Source of the DNA: Durusdinium trenchii
Lineage: Eukaryota; Sar; Dinophyceae; Suessiales; Symbiodiniaceae
Assembly (NCBI GenBank): GCA_963970005.1
Contig: CAXAMN010003558.1
Span: 1,400,270-1,464,269, forward strand
Length of the DNA: 64,000 nucleotides
Direction of reading: 5' to 3'
Shown here: one piece after another, positions 35,400-47,620 of the stretch
How the letters are laid out: each line of letters begins with the position of its first letter
Position numbering within the stretch: the stretch's first letter is position 1
The notes under the pieces: generated by a model
What the model was told of the DNA's origin: nothing
Database searches by the model: none
Seen by the model: the letters and a program-made list of their open reading frames with translations, nothing else
Program-made: the position numbers and the translations under genes

Positions 35400-36435
35400 T
35401 GAAGCACGGCTAAGTAGGGAAACTGCGGGTACGCAGTGTCCAAGGAACATCTATGACCAGCATTTGTGTACACACTGCTCACACTTGGGATGCTGTTGGG
35501 AATCCCGTGCTCAACACCCATGTGCCCAACTGTGCCCAACACCTGGGAGCTGCCAGGTGAATGTCATGAAGAAGGCCGAAGACCGATGCTTCAAAGTCTA
35601 CTGCAATGCCTGGAAACCAAGAGCCGTGCGCTCTGAATGCATGGCCATGGTGATCCATGGTGCCATGCTCAGAAGTTGGAAAAGCCATATGAGTGGGGCC
35701 ACTGGTCGATGTATTTTTACATAGAAAATGTTGTTTGTAACTGATGATAGATATTATATAGTAGATAGACAACTGATACCTTGAGTCTCCAATGACCCTT
35801 TTTAATTTGCCTTTCCAAGAAAAAGAGGTTTTTGAAAGAAAGCACTTTTTTTGGCATATATCACGAAATGTTCCTTTTTTGTTTGTGCCCTGTCAGATCC
35901 TCCTTAGACAGTGTCCTGAGACCTTTTTTCGGCGTCCAAAACGCGTCTTTTTGCGCCCAAAAGGCGTCTTTAAGCGTCCGTGTCGGACGCGTCCGGATGA
36001 AGATTCACTCTGCACCTTTTTTTGAGTCCTCATCTCTAAAAACGCGTTTTTCGAGCAAAAACGCAAAAATACTAGACCCGAAACAAAAACGCAGAAAAAA
36101 AAGGTCTTTGGAGACTCAAGGTATATATATATATATTTACATATATTTTATATATATTTATGATGAATAATAGTGATATATATATATAGAGATAGGCCCT
36201 TTTTTATAGTTTTTAATTGAGATATAGATAGGCCCTTTTGGAAGTTCAAGGGAGCATGGGATCCCAATTGGTGGAACTCCAAGACGAGCGACCAGACTGA
36301 TTGGTGTGGGACTTGCTCAAAGAGTTCGGTGTTTAACTTGAGGACCAACTGAAGACTTGAGGATCAACTTGGTTGATTGCTTTGCATAGATCCCGCATCT
36401 CATCAAATGAATCGACCAACAGACTGGACCAATCC
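35400..36435. other. No gene recognised; poly-pyrimidine and GCGTC words
   Basis: 35850-36120 has T-runs interspersed with GCGTC and ACGCGT words. (TA)n lies at 36121-36190. Codon bias is absent. Confidence 0.4.
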
Positions 36436-36439
36436 GGAC

Positions 36440-36630
36440 GCCATTCAAACATCTCAAGGTGCAAGGCATGTCCCGGACATGCGGATCCCAAGGACTGTCC
36501 CTACGTCTCGGTGGCAGACATGAACAAGGAGGTTTGGCCGATCGGCGGTGGATCGGGAGAGATCTGGATCGATGGTCAATGGTCGAGGAGGTTTGGCCTG
36601 ATAGGTCCAAAGGTTGAGACATAGGTCCCA
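36440..36630 (+). CDS. Possible exon, Cys-containing
   Basis: Reads CKACPGHADPKDCPYVSVAD, then MNKEVWPIGGGSGEIWIDGQ. The CxxC...C pattern and good wobble bias suggest coding. No family recognised. Confidence 0.35.
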
Positions 36631-37189
36631 CAAACTCCGGATCGCTGGCCTTAAGTTCTTAGAGATGTCTCATGATGTCTCCCTCCATCTCCCTCAACTT
36701 GGCATTCTTGATGGTGAAGTTGTTCATGCGTATTGCATTTGGATGCACTTGGTGGGGCAACGGCAACAGCCATTCAGTGATGGTCTTAGCCTGACGTTTT
36801 TCTTCACTATCTAATTGGTGAGTTTCGATCTCCTCGGATACTTCATTCAGACGAACATTTTGCATAGCAACGAAAGCCAATCACATGGCACAGCCACTGG
36901 ACATTGTGGTTTTGCTTGCTTGAAGTTCATCAGCGGGCAGTTGGTTGTGACTGCAATTGATAGTTGAAAGGGTGTTTTGTCGATCGTGTGTCGACATGAA
37001 AGGAACCCTGGTGACAATTGCATTTCGAGAGTTCCTTTGATGGCACAAGGGCCCCCAATGTCGGTTGTTTACCTCCTCAGCTGTGCCAGTGCTAAAGACC
37101 CCTCTGAAACCACTCGAAAGATGCCGAGCCAAAAGACTGATCCGCTTGCCGGGAGTAGTTTGATCAGCATCCTGAAATGCTGAGTGTGC

Positions 37190-37395
37190 TCCTGGCATCG
37201 CTACTAGGAACAAGGACGCACTAGGGGCTCCTGGCCTTACTAGGAACAGGAACGCTACTAGGGGCTCCTGGCATCGCTACTAGGAGCAAGGACGCTACTA
37301 GGGGCTCCTTACCTTACTACTAGGAACAGGAACGCTACTAGGGGCTCCTGGCATCGTTACTAGGAGCAGGGACGCTACTAGGGGCTCCTGGCCTC
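37190..37395. repeat. TACTAG-type repeat run
   Basis: About four diverged tandem units (GCTACTAGGGGCTCCTGGC ... CTACTAGGAACAGGAACG) of the family at 25447. Confidence 0.8.
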
Positions 37396-37579
37396 TGATT
37401 GGTCGCCAGTCGCTTCTCAGTTGTTCACATGTGAGGCATAAGACCACTGCAGCCCTGGCACAGCTGCTTGGGTAATGTTCCAAAAACGAAAAACTGCATC
37501 TTATGTAGCCTCCGTAACGGTCCTAGAATGCAAGCACACAAAATTGCCAGCGCCAACAACAAATGCATCATTCATACCT

Positions 37580-37659
37580 GGACCATCCGATGGGTGTCCT
37601 GGCTGGACTACCCTACACTACTTAGAATCTCCAGACAGGACACCCAGACAGGATGGTCC
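37580..37659 (+). repeat. Hairpin element, GGACCATCC family, copy 3
   Basis: 80 bp with perfect 9-bp ends GGACCATCC and GGATGGTCC. Inner arms GGGTGTCCTG and CAGGACACCC pair, and the centre is CTACCCTACACTAC. It is the best-preserved copy. Confidence 0.7.
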
Positions 37660-37699
37660 TGGTATTCATCATGATTCTATAGAATACACATCCTTTGCT

Positions 37700-37870
37700 A
37701 AACACCGCGTTTCTTCAGCGAGCTGATGTACCAACCGTCGATTGGTGCGCAACGCGCTGATCGCCGGGTTCCGGGTCACGCCGGGCGCGTTGGACACCAG
37801 GCTCCGTCGATCCGGCGTCAGCGCGAGATCGACGAGGCGGGTCATGGCCGAGGGTGGAGGGACTGGGAGG
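37700..37870 (-). CDS. Possible exon, strand uncertain
   Basis: The minus strand reads MTRLVDLALTPDRRSLVSNA, then PGVTRNPAISALRTNRRLVH, with the highest GC wobble of the six frames. A + frame starting at TTCTTCAG is also open. The minus reading is preferred on codon bias and the + reading on context. Confidence 0.35.
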
Positions 37871-38327
37871 GAGTCGTGGGTTGTGGGAGCCTGGAGGGGC
37901 TTAAGGGGAGGTCTTAAGGGAGGTCTTAAGGAGTCAACTCCTCCGTGGTCAACCTTCCAGGTTTCCATAGGGTCTGGTGCCATGACCGGTGAACCCATGC
38001 GCGGATTGGCGGTGATGGGGATTGGGGGCTTGACTCGATAGAATCAAGAAACGATGACTTCATGGCGCCCCTTGGCGTGGATGAGCATGTTCCGAACTAA
38101 CAAATAGGTGGTGAACTCCACTTCCATGATATTCCAAGTATATTATTGGTATACCATTGCATACCTGATTTTGGAGCCACTGCGATGTGGGTGTGGGTTG
38201 AAAGAGTACACAGACCCTCCAACCAATGGGCTTTAGTTTGTTCTGCATGTCTTTTTGGCATGGTTTTGTTAGGTTGGTGAACTGGGGATCCCCGGATTGT
38301 TGTAACATACTCATGTTGAATCATGTT

Positions 38328-40288
38328 GAAGCACAAGCTGGTCGGGTTTCTTTGCGTTTGTCTCTCAAGGTTCAGCTCAAGCACACTGCCCAAAAACTTG
38401 CATTCCGAGACCTGGCAAAGATGTTGGCCCTTCTGAGCATTGCAGCTGTCGTTTCAACCGTCCTGCTCTTGCTATTCTTCCGCAGGGTGCAACGGCCTGT
38501 TGCGGTGAAGGCTCAGGTCAAAAGCACCATGCAACTCTTAAAGACCGAGGACTGCGCAAATGCTTTGGAGCTAGGGACAGCCACCCTCAGCATGGCGAAC
38601 AAGTTCCGGATGGACTACTGGGCACTCCCTTTGCGGCAGCTGTCAGCTTTCTCACAAAGGTCAGTGACAGAAGGATCTGCAGTCTGAGGTTTCACTTGGG
38701 CAAGTCTTCCACAGGGCTCATCCCTTGACCTATTGGTCAAGGGCTTTTAGTCGATTTTCATGACCCTTTACAAGGCAAAGGGGACTTAGGCCAGATTATC
38801 TTCGGTGGCACGCCCTTCGATTTGTACAGCTTTGAGGGGAAAGCACCATTTTCAGTGCCTTCCAGTGGCACTCCAGGATCAGTTGGCACCAGTTGCCAAG
38901 AGCGGCCGTTAAAAAAAGAAAAACACACAAGACTTTTCAGGGAGGTGTTCCTAGATCAGGGGTTGGCGACCACATGTGGCTGCGTTTGTGTGGCCTCGCC
39001 AGCACCGAAGACCCAATGATCTGCTGGACGGCACCTGTGCCTTCTGTCTGGTGGACGGTGGACATCTTTTTGAACGGAGTCTCAACCGCCAAAAGCACCA
39101 GCAGAAGCCTGCCCTTGAAAAATAGAAACATGATTGGCGAATCTCCTGGCCTTGAAGACAGGTAAATTTGCTGGAAACATTACGAGGCCAACGTTTTTGG
39201 GAAGACCACAGGACGGCGGATTCGAAATACCGCTGGAAAAGACGACCCCCACAGAAGCAGGGGCCAAACCAAGAATAAAAAAACATCGGAAAAGACATGT
39301 TTGGTAACTCTTCCAGTTCAGTACCTCACAATGTCACAAAGAGTTACTGAACATTGTTGATGTTCCATTTTGCGTATTTGCTTCAGACTTGGCCTGTGTT
39401 TATTTTTATTATTTTTTGAGGTGCCGTCATCTCACTGGTTGACAAGGTCACTAGGCTTTATAGTGGAGGTTTTGAGTGCACGGAAAGAACAGAACCAGAA
39501 GACTATCCGAGATGACAATTCTTCCACGGAAAAAAAGACGTGTTCCTTTGAGAGAATTTGAGAGACTTTGACAGGATGGTTCTGGCGAAGACTCTGTGTT
39601 CAACCTGAAAAAGCAGTGGTTCTCCTCTTATTTCGATCAACCTTCAATCACCTGAATCACTGATGGGTCCGCCCACGGAAGGCCCGCGCACGGAAGAAGA
39701 AGGAGAAAGAACAGAAGAAGTTGGCGGAGAAGCTGGCCATTGAGGAGAGGCGGAGCACACATAGAAGCAACATGAAGCAACATAAGTTAAGAGCGATGAC
39801 ATTAAAGTATTGTCTTCCTCTACGATATGTTGTATCTTCTGATATACAAGGAAGGTCATGAACATTCCGTGCTCTCCGTGTTTGAGAGGCCAGTCGTCCA
39901 TTCCGGGTTCAAAAGCCCGCGTGACCAAGTCCAAACCCCCTGGTCAACCCCCTGGTCATGCGCCAATTCGGCTCGGACCCTCCGTAAAATGTCCAGAACA
40001 CCTGGAGTTTGGCCCGTCTTTTTGAAAACACCTTGAGCGGGTGGCATCCACTCGATGGGGCCCATGGTGCTCACATGTGTTCACAAAAAGTGCATCCTTC
40101 TCTTCGACCAGCATCGTCATATGACGTAATCGTCGATGTCCTGGACCTGTTTGGTGCACAGATGTTCACATCTCTCCGTCTCTTGGTGAAAGTGTTTGAA
40201 CATGGTTTGAACGTCTTTTTTGTCGGCACAAGCAGATGCGCAGGACAAGGTCCCGGTGGATCTGGCCGAGTTGGAAGAGGTGGATTGA
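38328..40288 (+). CDS. Membrane-anchored protein with basic coiled-coil segments
   Basis: Exon 1 (about 38328-38659, donor CAAAG|GTCAGT) reads KLAFRDLAKMLALLSIAAVV, continues with hydrophobic STVLLLLFF and a basic stop-transfer, then VKSTMQLLKTEDCANALELG. One membrane helix is clear. Further likely exons: about 38950-39165 (MICWTAPVPSVWWTVDIFLN), about 39664-39760 (KARARKKKEKEQKKLAEKLA, a basic coiled coil), about 39890-40020 (SKARVTKSKPPGQPPGHAPI) and a terminal exon 40233-40288 reading DAQDKVPVDLAELEEVD to TGA 40286. The exons are individually convincing, but not every junction phase was worked out, so more than one gene is possible. No family recognised. Confidence 0.5.
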
Positions 40289-40339
40289 GCGCGGAGCATG
40301 GAGCTCCGCGCGTTCCAAACGGGCGGAACATGGTCTGAT

Positions 40340-41505
40340 CGGCTGTGGGGACGGATAGACTGGGTCAGACATTCTAGAGATCATTCATGAGCAATCAAGT
40401 TGCTGGGTCGCTCAAGGACCTGCAGAAAGAATGCCTTTTTTAATGCCCTCTTTGTTTATATTGTAAAACAGATAATTTTCCATGACTGGGTCAGTCTCTG
40501 TCTAGACAAGAACGCGGCCATAGAACCGAACGCGTAGGTCCAAGGTCCGCGGCGCGCCATGCGTAAACCGCGCCATGCGCATCCTTATTTTCCTCAAATC
40601 GCAGGGCATAGGGACCCTGTGGTTCGATGTTGGTGCGTCCGCGTACCGAATGCGTACCGCACGCTTCTTGGAGCCTGGCACAAAAAGACCGTGGCCTTTT
40701 GATCAGGGAGCGTTGAAATCTTGATGCTTGGAATGATATGAATGGATCCCTGAGCTCAGAGTCGCTGAGCTGCTGTTTTTGTTGTTATTTTGGACAGGTC
40801 TCACAAGCTCAGTGGGCAGACTATACATATTATAGTAAACAGATAGCAGATAGAATTAGAACAAACACAATTACTTGCAGATAGAATACGCTCAGATAGT
40901 GATTTTGGACAAAATGATACATAGAATATGGAAAACAGTCACTCGGACATAGAATATGGCAAGCACTGGCCAATTCTTGACCTTGACCTTGATTTCGATC
41001 TTCAAAGTTGCGCATTAATTTCTAATTGCCATTCCACACCCATCCTATGATATCCTATGTGCATTTGCAGTTGGAATGTAGTGACGTGATGCATAGAGGT
41101 ATCCCAAAAAATATGACTAATTATGGTTTTGGTTCCAACTGCGGGCTCTCTACAAAAACATGTCAATGTATATAACATGTATCTATCTAATGTCTATCTA
41201 TATATATATATATTGAATCAATCTTGGCACTCAAACTTAGACCTTTTTTGAGTCTACATCTGAGTGCCTGTCAATGACGCCCACCATACCCTTGTAAGAT
41301 CCTGTCAGGTCGGACCAAGTCTGTATATCTTAACCAGCGTCAAGTGGATCGTGCGTGCTGTTCTCCGTGAGCATTTCGGATTGCATCTCCGCTGCGCCAT
41401 CGCGGCGGGGCGTGAGGGGCGGGGACCAGGGAGCCAGGCGGGGCCTTGGGTCATCAAGAGACTGGACAATGGCGGGAGAGACCAACACTAAAGACTGGAC
41501 ATTGC
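40340..41505. other. No gene recognised
   Basis: AT-rich. Only short random frames, a (TA)n tract near 41202-41213 and a few GGTACGC/CCGCGC words near 40510-40670. Confidence 0.45.
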
Positions 41506-41510
41506 CTGGG

Positions 41511-42362
41511 TTGAAGGCCATTGCTAGTACGTTGGAGGCCATTGCTAGTAGGTTGAAGGCCACTGCTAGTAGGTTGGAGGCCATTGCTAGTAGGTTGGNN
41601 NNNNNNNNTAGGTTGGAGGCCATCGCTAGTAGGTTGGAGGCCATCCCTAGTAGGTTGGAGGCCGTCGCTACTAGGGTGAAGGCCATTTCTATTAGGTTGG
41701 AGGCCATCGCTGTTAGGTTGTAGATCATCGCTATTAGGTTGGAGGTCATCGGTATTAGGTTGAGGCCATCGCTATTAGGTTGAAGGCCATCGCTATTAGG
41801 TTGGAGGCCATTGCTATTAGGATTGAGGCCATCACTATTAGGCTTGAGGCCATCACTATTAGGTTGGAGGCCATCGCTCGTAGGTTCGAGGCCATTGCTA
41901 TTAGGTTGGAGGCCATTGCTATTAGGCTGGAGGCCATCGCTTTTAGGTTGCAGGCTCGCTAGTAGGTTGGAGGCCACTGCTATAGTAGGTTGGAGGCCAT
42001 CACAATCAGGTTTTAAGCCATTGCTCTCAGGTTGGAGGCCATCGCAATTAGGTTGGAGGCCATCGCTATTAGGTTGAGGTCATTGCTATTAGGCTGGAGG
42101 CCGTCGCCCTTAGGTCGCAGGCCATCGCTAGTAGGTTGGAGGCCTTTGCTATTAGGTTTTAAGTCACTGCTACTGTAGTGGGTTGGAGGCCATCACAATT
42201 AGGTTTTAAGCCATTGCTCTTAGGTTGGAGGCCATCGCTCTTAGGTTTGAGGCCATCGCTATTAGGTTGGAGGCCATCGCTAGTAGGTCGGAGGCCATCG
42301 CTAGTAGGTTGGAGGCCATCGCTATTAGGTTCCATTGCTATTTAGTTGGAGGTCTTTGCTTC
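41511..42362 (+). repeat. 21-bp satellite array
   Basis: Around forty units of GGCCATCGCTATTAGGTTGGA with point differences. Most spacing stays 21 bp, so several frames are open over long distances and translate as heptads such as RLEAIAI or, on the minus strand, MASNLIA. A 10-N gap lies at 41599-41608. Near the 3' end some units lose or gain bases. Fragments occur at 6464, 7203 and, inverted, 43788. Confidence 0.9.
41599..41608. other. Assembly gap (10 N)
   Basis: Ten ambiguous bases inside the 21-bp array. Confidence 0.98.
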
Positions 42363-43895
42363 TATAGGAGGGACCATGAATCACATTGACACTCATTGAC
42401 ACGAGCTTTGAAGGTAGCCGGGTCGAACTCCCAGTTTTTGCGATCTTGGAGGGGGCATCCTTGCGACCTTGGAGGTCAATCGCCATCGCCGCATGATAAA
42501 CAAGTATAGGTATATATATATATATGTGTATACCCTTGTGACAGGTGCCCCATGGCACGGCTGGGCCTTCAGGCGAGGGGCTTCCGGAGGTTGAGATTCG
42601 AAGGTTTTAAGTACCTCAAAGAAAGCGGATAAGGGAGACTGTTGATCAAACACATCCTCCATGTGTTAACCAATTAACAGTATACTTTTTGAGTACCGGT
42701 GCTATCGCTGCTGATGCTCGGATGTGCTGTGTAGTGAATGCTGTGGAGTTCAATGATGCAAATGTGCGAGTGAATGCAAGGTGCGAGTGCATGCAAGTCT
42801 CCACTCTTTTAAAAGACTTCCGAGTGCAAGACGTTCAGGATCAGTTTAAGTCGAGCATCCTGCATTAGATAGAAGCTGCTCAAAGAGAATGATCTCAGCA
42901 GCAGCACACATCGAAACTGTCTTGGAGTCTAAGAGTCGGTTGAATCATTCTCTAAGACTCTTAGAGTCGGTCTTGATAGTTGCCCAAATCATTCCTTCCC
43001 AGAAGCATGCTGACATATGATTGCCCAAAGAAACCTCCCGACGAGAAACAAGTTAGTTTTTTCTTGCGACGGTCGAGCCTCACCCATGGTGAACGCATTC
43101 CTCGTCCGAGGCGCTTTTGGTCGTGGTGTTGCTCCTGAGAGTCTGGCACGAAGGCATGGATTATGGTTGGTCCTTCCCTTCAAGTTGAGGGCGATTAGAG
43201 TGTTGTGACCTATTCCAAGCAGGCTTGGAAAAGGCGCACAGAAACATGATTCCAGCATATACTTTGACCATTGCAAGGATCCGCCATAATTTCTGCCCTG
43301 CAAATTCGTACAGGAATTTGATCCTCTATTTCAAACTCTTGTTATGGATTCATGACAATATAAGAATAGATAGATAGATTGATCCCTGGCCCCTTGTACT
43401 CCTACGCAGACGCAAAAGAGGCACCCGCCGAGTAGACCAGCCAGATGATGTTCTGAGCAGACCCTGCCATCCCGCTGTCCTTATTGTATGACAACAATTG
43501 CTGGAGAATCCTATTCTAGGCTCGGGCAAGCGTGACACAGTGAATGGCACAGAAAGATCATTGAAGTTTGTTGCCAAATGTTCAAACTCTATAGGATGAA
43601 CGCGCACACACACACACACATCCTGCTACACATATATTCACATGAGAGTTGATTTTCTGAGCCTTACAAATTAAGTAGGGTGCCCCCCAACATAGAACTA
43701 AAGCATGGGAGTTCTTAGCATCAGGATGCCCAAGAGAGTTGTAAATCATCACCTTTGACGGGGACTCTCCCAACCCCCAAGCTTGTTATGGCCTCCAACC
43801 TAACAGCAATGGCCTCCAACCCAATAGCAATTGTTATATATGTTTTTTTTTGTGTATATGTGTATCAGGTCGCTATGTAAATCTGTTCTCCACCA
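42363..43895. other. Mostly non-coding
   Basis: A weak + coding candidate at 43017-43205 includes SPMVNAFLVRGAFGRGVAPE. An inverted 21-bp repeat pair is at 43788-43834, and a CA microsatellite at 43604-43620. Nothing else is supported. Confidence 0.4.
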
Positions 43896-43899
43896 GCAG

Positions 43900-44526
43900 T
43901 CACCTGCAGTCGCACCAAGCCAAAGGATAAGGGGTTCAAAGTCTGTTGCGATCGTGGTCGAAGACGAGACAGTGTTCAGCATCCAGTGTCTTTGGGGTCA
44001 TGATAGTGTGTCTTGTTTTTTTTTGAAATCCAACTTGATGCAACAACCTTCTTCCAAGTCTTCTTTCACATCTGACTGCAGGCTTCATCACTACTCAGCT
44101 GCTCGGAGAGCGCCCGAGGAAGTTGAGCGACGTATCTTCTTTTTTGGAAGTTCAGCAAAGGGAGTGGGACCGATGGACGGCCTCTGGAGAACCGCGACTT
44201 GGGATGGAGTATATACATTATATGAGTCATTTCTTCCTGGAGACCTCGAAAGCCTCCAGATTCTTTCTTCCCCACCAACTCGACTTCATCTGACAGGTTT
44301 CCTCTTCAACTTCGAGAAGAACCACCCCAAACATCCCCAAAACCCACCAAACCTGTCCCCGCCAATGTCGGCCGCGGAGTTCACCCACCCAACCCCGGCA
44401 GGAGGACCGTGCGGTTTTCGGCCGAGGAGGACAGCAACGCAGAGGCTCCGTGCAGCGAAGACGAAGCTGCAACGATGTGTGGAGCTTTGGACCACTTGCC
44501 CGTTTGGGATCCAAGTACCTTCTCAG
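43900..44526 (+). CDS. Exons of an unknown gene with an RVxF-like motif
   Basis: About 43900-43980 reads SQRIRGSKSVAIVVEDETVF. 44082 to about 44215 (after CTGCAG) reads FITTQLLGERPRKLSDVSSF, then LEVQQREWDRWTASGEPRLG. 44297-44526 (after GACAG, donor TCTCAG|GTGTTT) reads FPLQLREEPPQTSPKPTKPV, a Pro-rich linker, then RRTVRFSAEEDSNAEAP and CGALDHLPVWDPSTF. RTVRF fits the RVxF pattern used to dock protein phosphatase 1 and is followed by an acidic stretch. This is motif-level evidence only. Start and end of the gene were not found. Confidence 0.55.
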
Positions 44527-44579
44527 GTGTTTGGGGTGGGTACTTGGATCCTTAGGTTTGGTAAGATAGTTTAGGCAAA

Positions 44580-46520
44580 TCACGCACTTAGATTTAGTGC
44601 CGGGGGGCCAGGTGCTTTCAAGAAAAGTGAACATGCCTTCCCAGGATTCTGCAGATTCCCATAATTCCCTGAGACCCTCTAAGCCTGTTTGTGTACCAAA
44701 AAGATGTCCTGTCCTAATCTGCAACGTGTTTCGTTGTTCTGTTCGGATCTCAACCTGATCACATCCCCCACCCGAAGAGCAGCATGACCTGTTGTGACCT
44801 GACGGCATGGAAGCTCGTGACCTTGCGAGCTGCTGATGGAAGCAGTGGCATGGAAGCTCGTGACCTACCATATAAGATAAAGTCTAGACCGTGGTTTTGG
44901 GGGGTGACTGTGGGTGTGTTGTTTAGCGGTTGTTGCGCATGTTATATTCAAAAAGCTTATTACGACCATACAAAAAATAGCATCTTATTCAAAGTCTAAA
45001 ACACACAGACACACACACACATCATGTGCATATTGTTTCATTAAGAGCAAGCATTTCCCTATTAATATTCCTTCTTGACTTTATGTGGGCTTTAGAGCTC
45101 AGGCTCACAGATAGGCTCCATATTAAGCACCAAGGAGCATTTCATTGGATTTTATGACAAGTAGCCCCAATCAGGGGTTCTTCCCGCGGGGTCACTCCAT
45201 CTTCACTATTGCACCCTTTGCAGGCCTAGCTCGGCTTTTTCGTTGCACGAAGTCGACTGAACAATAAGATCAATAAGGTGAGATCTTCATCTCGCCCAGT
45301 GACCACTTTCATTTGCCACCACTCTGACTGTCCCTGACTGTCCCTGACCATCGAAAAAAGTGTAAGATCCTGTGCCCTGACTGGACTTGAGATTGTTTAG
45401 GGGGCCTCCTTCATGTCCTTGCCCGTGGGAGGCCAAAGCAGCCGAAGTGTCACCCTCAGGTGCTGACATAGAAGCAGCGTTTACATGCTAAGCCTGATCC
45501 AAGAAGATATGGTGATAGACATGGAGGCAGGACAGGAAGACCTGCCGTTTGATTGTTACACCAAGTGATTTCCACTACGATTTCCAGCAACACCCTAGGA
45601 GCATGGCTGCAGCTAGAAAACACGTTGAAAGGGGCTGGCTACATATGTTCTCACCAGACATGGGACTCATATGTACTTCTTGATTTCCGAGCAGCCTGCT
45701 ACTAAAGCTCTTGTATGTTCCCGCAGCTTGGTTCCAGTTATTTGGGGATTTGCTGCTTGGTTTCAGCTACTCGAGGGTGACTGATTAAGCACAACCAACT
45801 ACGCAGTCGCTTGGATGTAATTCCTATAATACATTAGCTCTGTGCCCCCAGTAGCGATGCCCTTTGTTCCTAGTAGCTTCTTGTTACTAGTAGTAATGCC
45901 AGGAGCTACTAATGGCGTCCTTGCCCCTAGTATCTTCTTCCTTAGCATTGCATGCTGATGCATGCTTTAAGAAATGCCTGAAGCTGTGTGTGTGTGTGTG
46001 TGTGTTTGGACCTCATGTGTTTTCTCCCGAGCATCCAGTGCTGGCTCGAGGCAACAGCCTGGAGCATTTTTCGCCCGGTGGGGTCAGTCATCTCAGTCAG
46101 CGTTGAGGGTGCTACAAAATCTCACGAAAACAATCACCAGCAGTTCCACAGGAATGGCTTTTAGTCCCATCCAGGGAGTGAATGTGACAAGGGCACCCCT
46201 AGCCCCAGCAGGCAACGCTTTGGAACTCCTAGTGCTACCACATGACGCTCTTTTGTATGGCTTTCTTTTGCTCACTCCATCTTAGGAGACTGGTGGAAAG
46301 TTATCCGGTCCAAGTGGTGTCAAATCAGCTTCTCAAAGCTCGAGTCGACCTTCCGGATGACCTCCTAGTTCGAAGGGTTCTGGAAAACTGCTTTGCAGAT
46401 TGAATCAACTAGCTCAGTCTTTTCATCCCAAGGTGGGACTAGGAAAACTGCCGACCAGCTGATTTGTTGAATCCGCTCCTCCTGTTCCTCCTCCTTTCAA
46501 GCAACTCAAACGAATCCGTT
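44580..46520. other. Intergenic; direct repeat, TG microsatellite
   Basis: GGCATGGAAGCTCGTGACC occurs twice, at about 44805 and 44849. A minus-strand frame (45469-45287) reads SAPEGDTSAALASHGQGHEG and is weakly coding. (TG)n at 45989-46008. No + gene is supported. Confidence 0.4.
45850..45925 (-). repeat. TACTAG-type repeat fragment
   Basis: One unit of the 79-bp family in inverse orientation. Confidence 0.65.
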
Positions 46521-46556
46521 TTGCAGAAGCCACACTTCCACATCGGCCATTGCTTC

Positions 46557-47588
46557 ATGGCCTCATCCAGTGACGCATGGACGGAGACGGAGCAGCAGCG
46601 GCTGGAAGAAGGACTGCATTCCGGTCGGCCAGGCCAGTGGAGTTTCGCTTATCCAACGGTCCATCCTTTTTGGTTCCGAGGATTTAGCCCCAATCCAGAC
46701 TCTTCAGACACACCTTAGCCTTTAATCAGATGACCGATCCCGAAAGCGGACTCGCCTTCTCAGGATGCTGATGTGGATCATAGGAATCACAAGTTTAAAG
46801 GTCTAATTGATCTATTTTAACACAATTATGTGCAATCACTCTAGTCTACCCTGTCTACTCCACTTTGCCCTTGCAAACATGTGCACAACACATCACGAGC
46901 AGCTGTCAGCTACTCGTACGTACAAACAGCTCAGAAACGCATGGAACACTCGCTCGGTGTTTTCTGCATTTGTCATCATGGACGCCCCGGATTCCGAGTG
47001 TGTCTTTCGATTCTGTGAGACCTGCACTGTCAGACCACCGAACCACCACCTCCACCACGTCCACCACCGAACCTGTCGAACTCCCCAAAGCCTCGGGAAT
47101 TTGCCCACTCCTCCAAGCAGGACTGGTGAAGTTCGCAGCGCTCTGCGACGTGAAGGAGAAATGGAAAGCCATCGCCCAGCACGTCGGCACGCGCGACGTG
47201 CGGGCGTGCGCCGAACGCTTCAAAGCCGCCCGGAGATGAATGAGTGAAGCGGGTGAACAGAAGGGGATGGGGGCAAAACAGCTAAATTTATATCCGACCA
47301 TTGATGATTGGAACATTTGGCGGCTGGATGGCTAAGGCTTAGATTCCTGATGTCGAATAAACTTTGGATGACATGTGGGTTATGTATGCGGTCAATGAGC
47401 AAAATCCCACAAGACATGTATTTAGTTGAGGCACACGAAGTTGACCGCCATGTGTTTGTGTGAGATGAACTGCATCAAGGAGCTTGGTTTGCGTTTCTCC
47501 CATGTGTCACCACACGCCGACGATGGCAACATACCGTGATGAGGTATGTCGCCAGCGTGCTTTGGAGCAACAAAGAGCGCAGGAGAAG

Positions 47589-47620
<32 letters not shown>

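Noticed and set aside
36659-36880. 73-codon minus frame with helical look (NAIRMNNFTIKNAKLREMEG)
   Set aside because: Protein-like but isolated, AT-rich at wobble positions and without splice borders; kept only as a note.
41330-41977. 215-codon minus-strand frame of MASNLxA heptads
   Set aside because: It is produced by the 21-bp satellite and crosses an N gap; there is no independent coding signal.
44227-44871. 214-codon minus-strand frame
   Set aside because: It is the shadow of + exons at 44297-44526, whose splice sites and wobble bias are far better.
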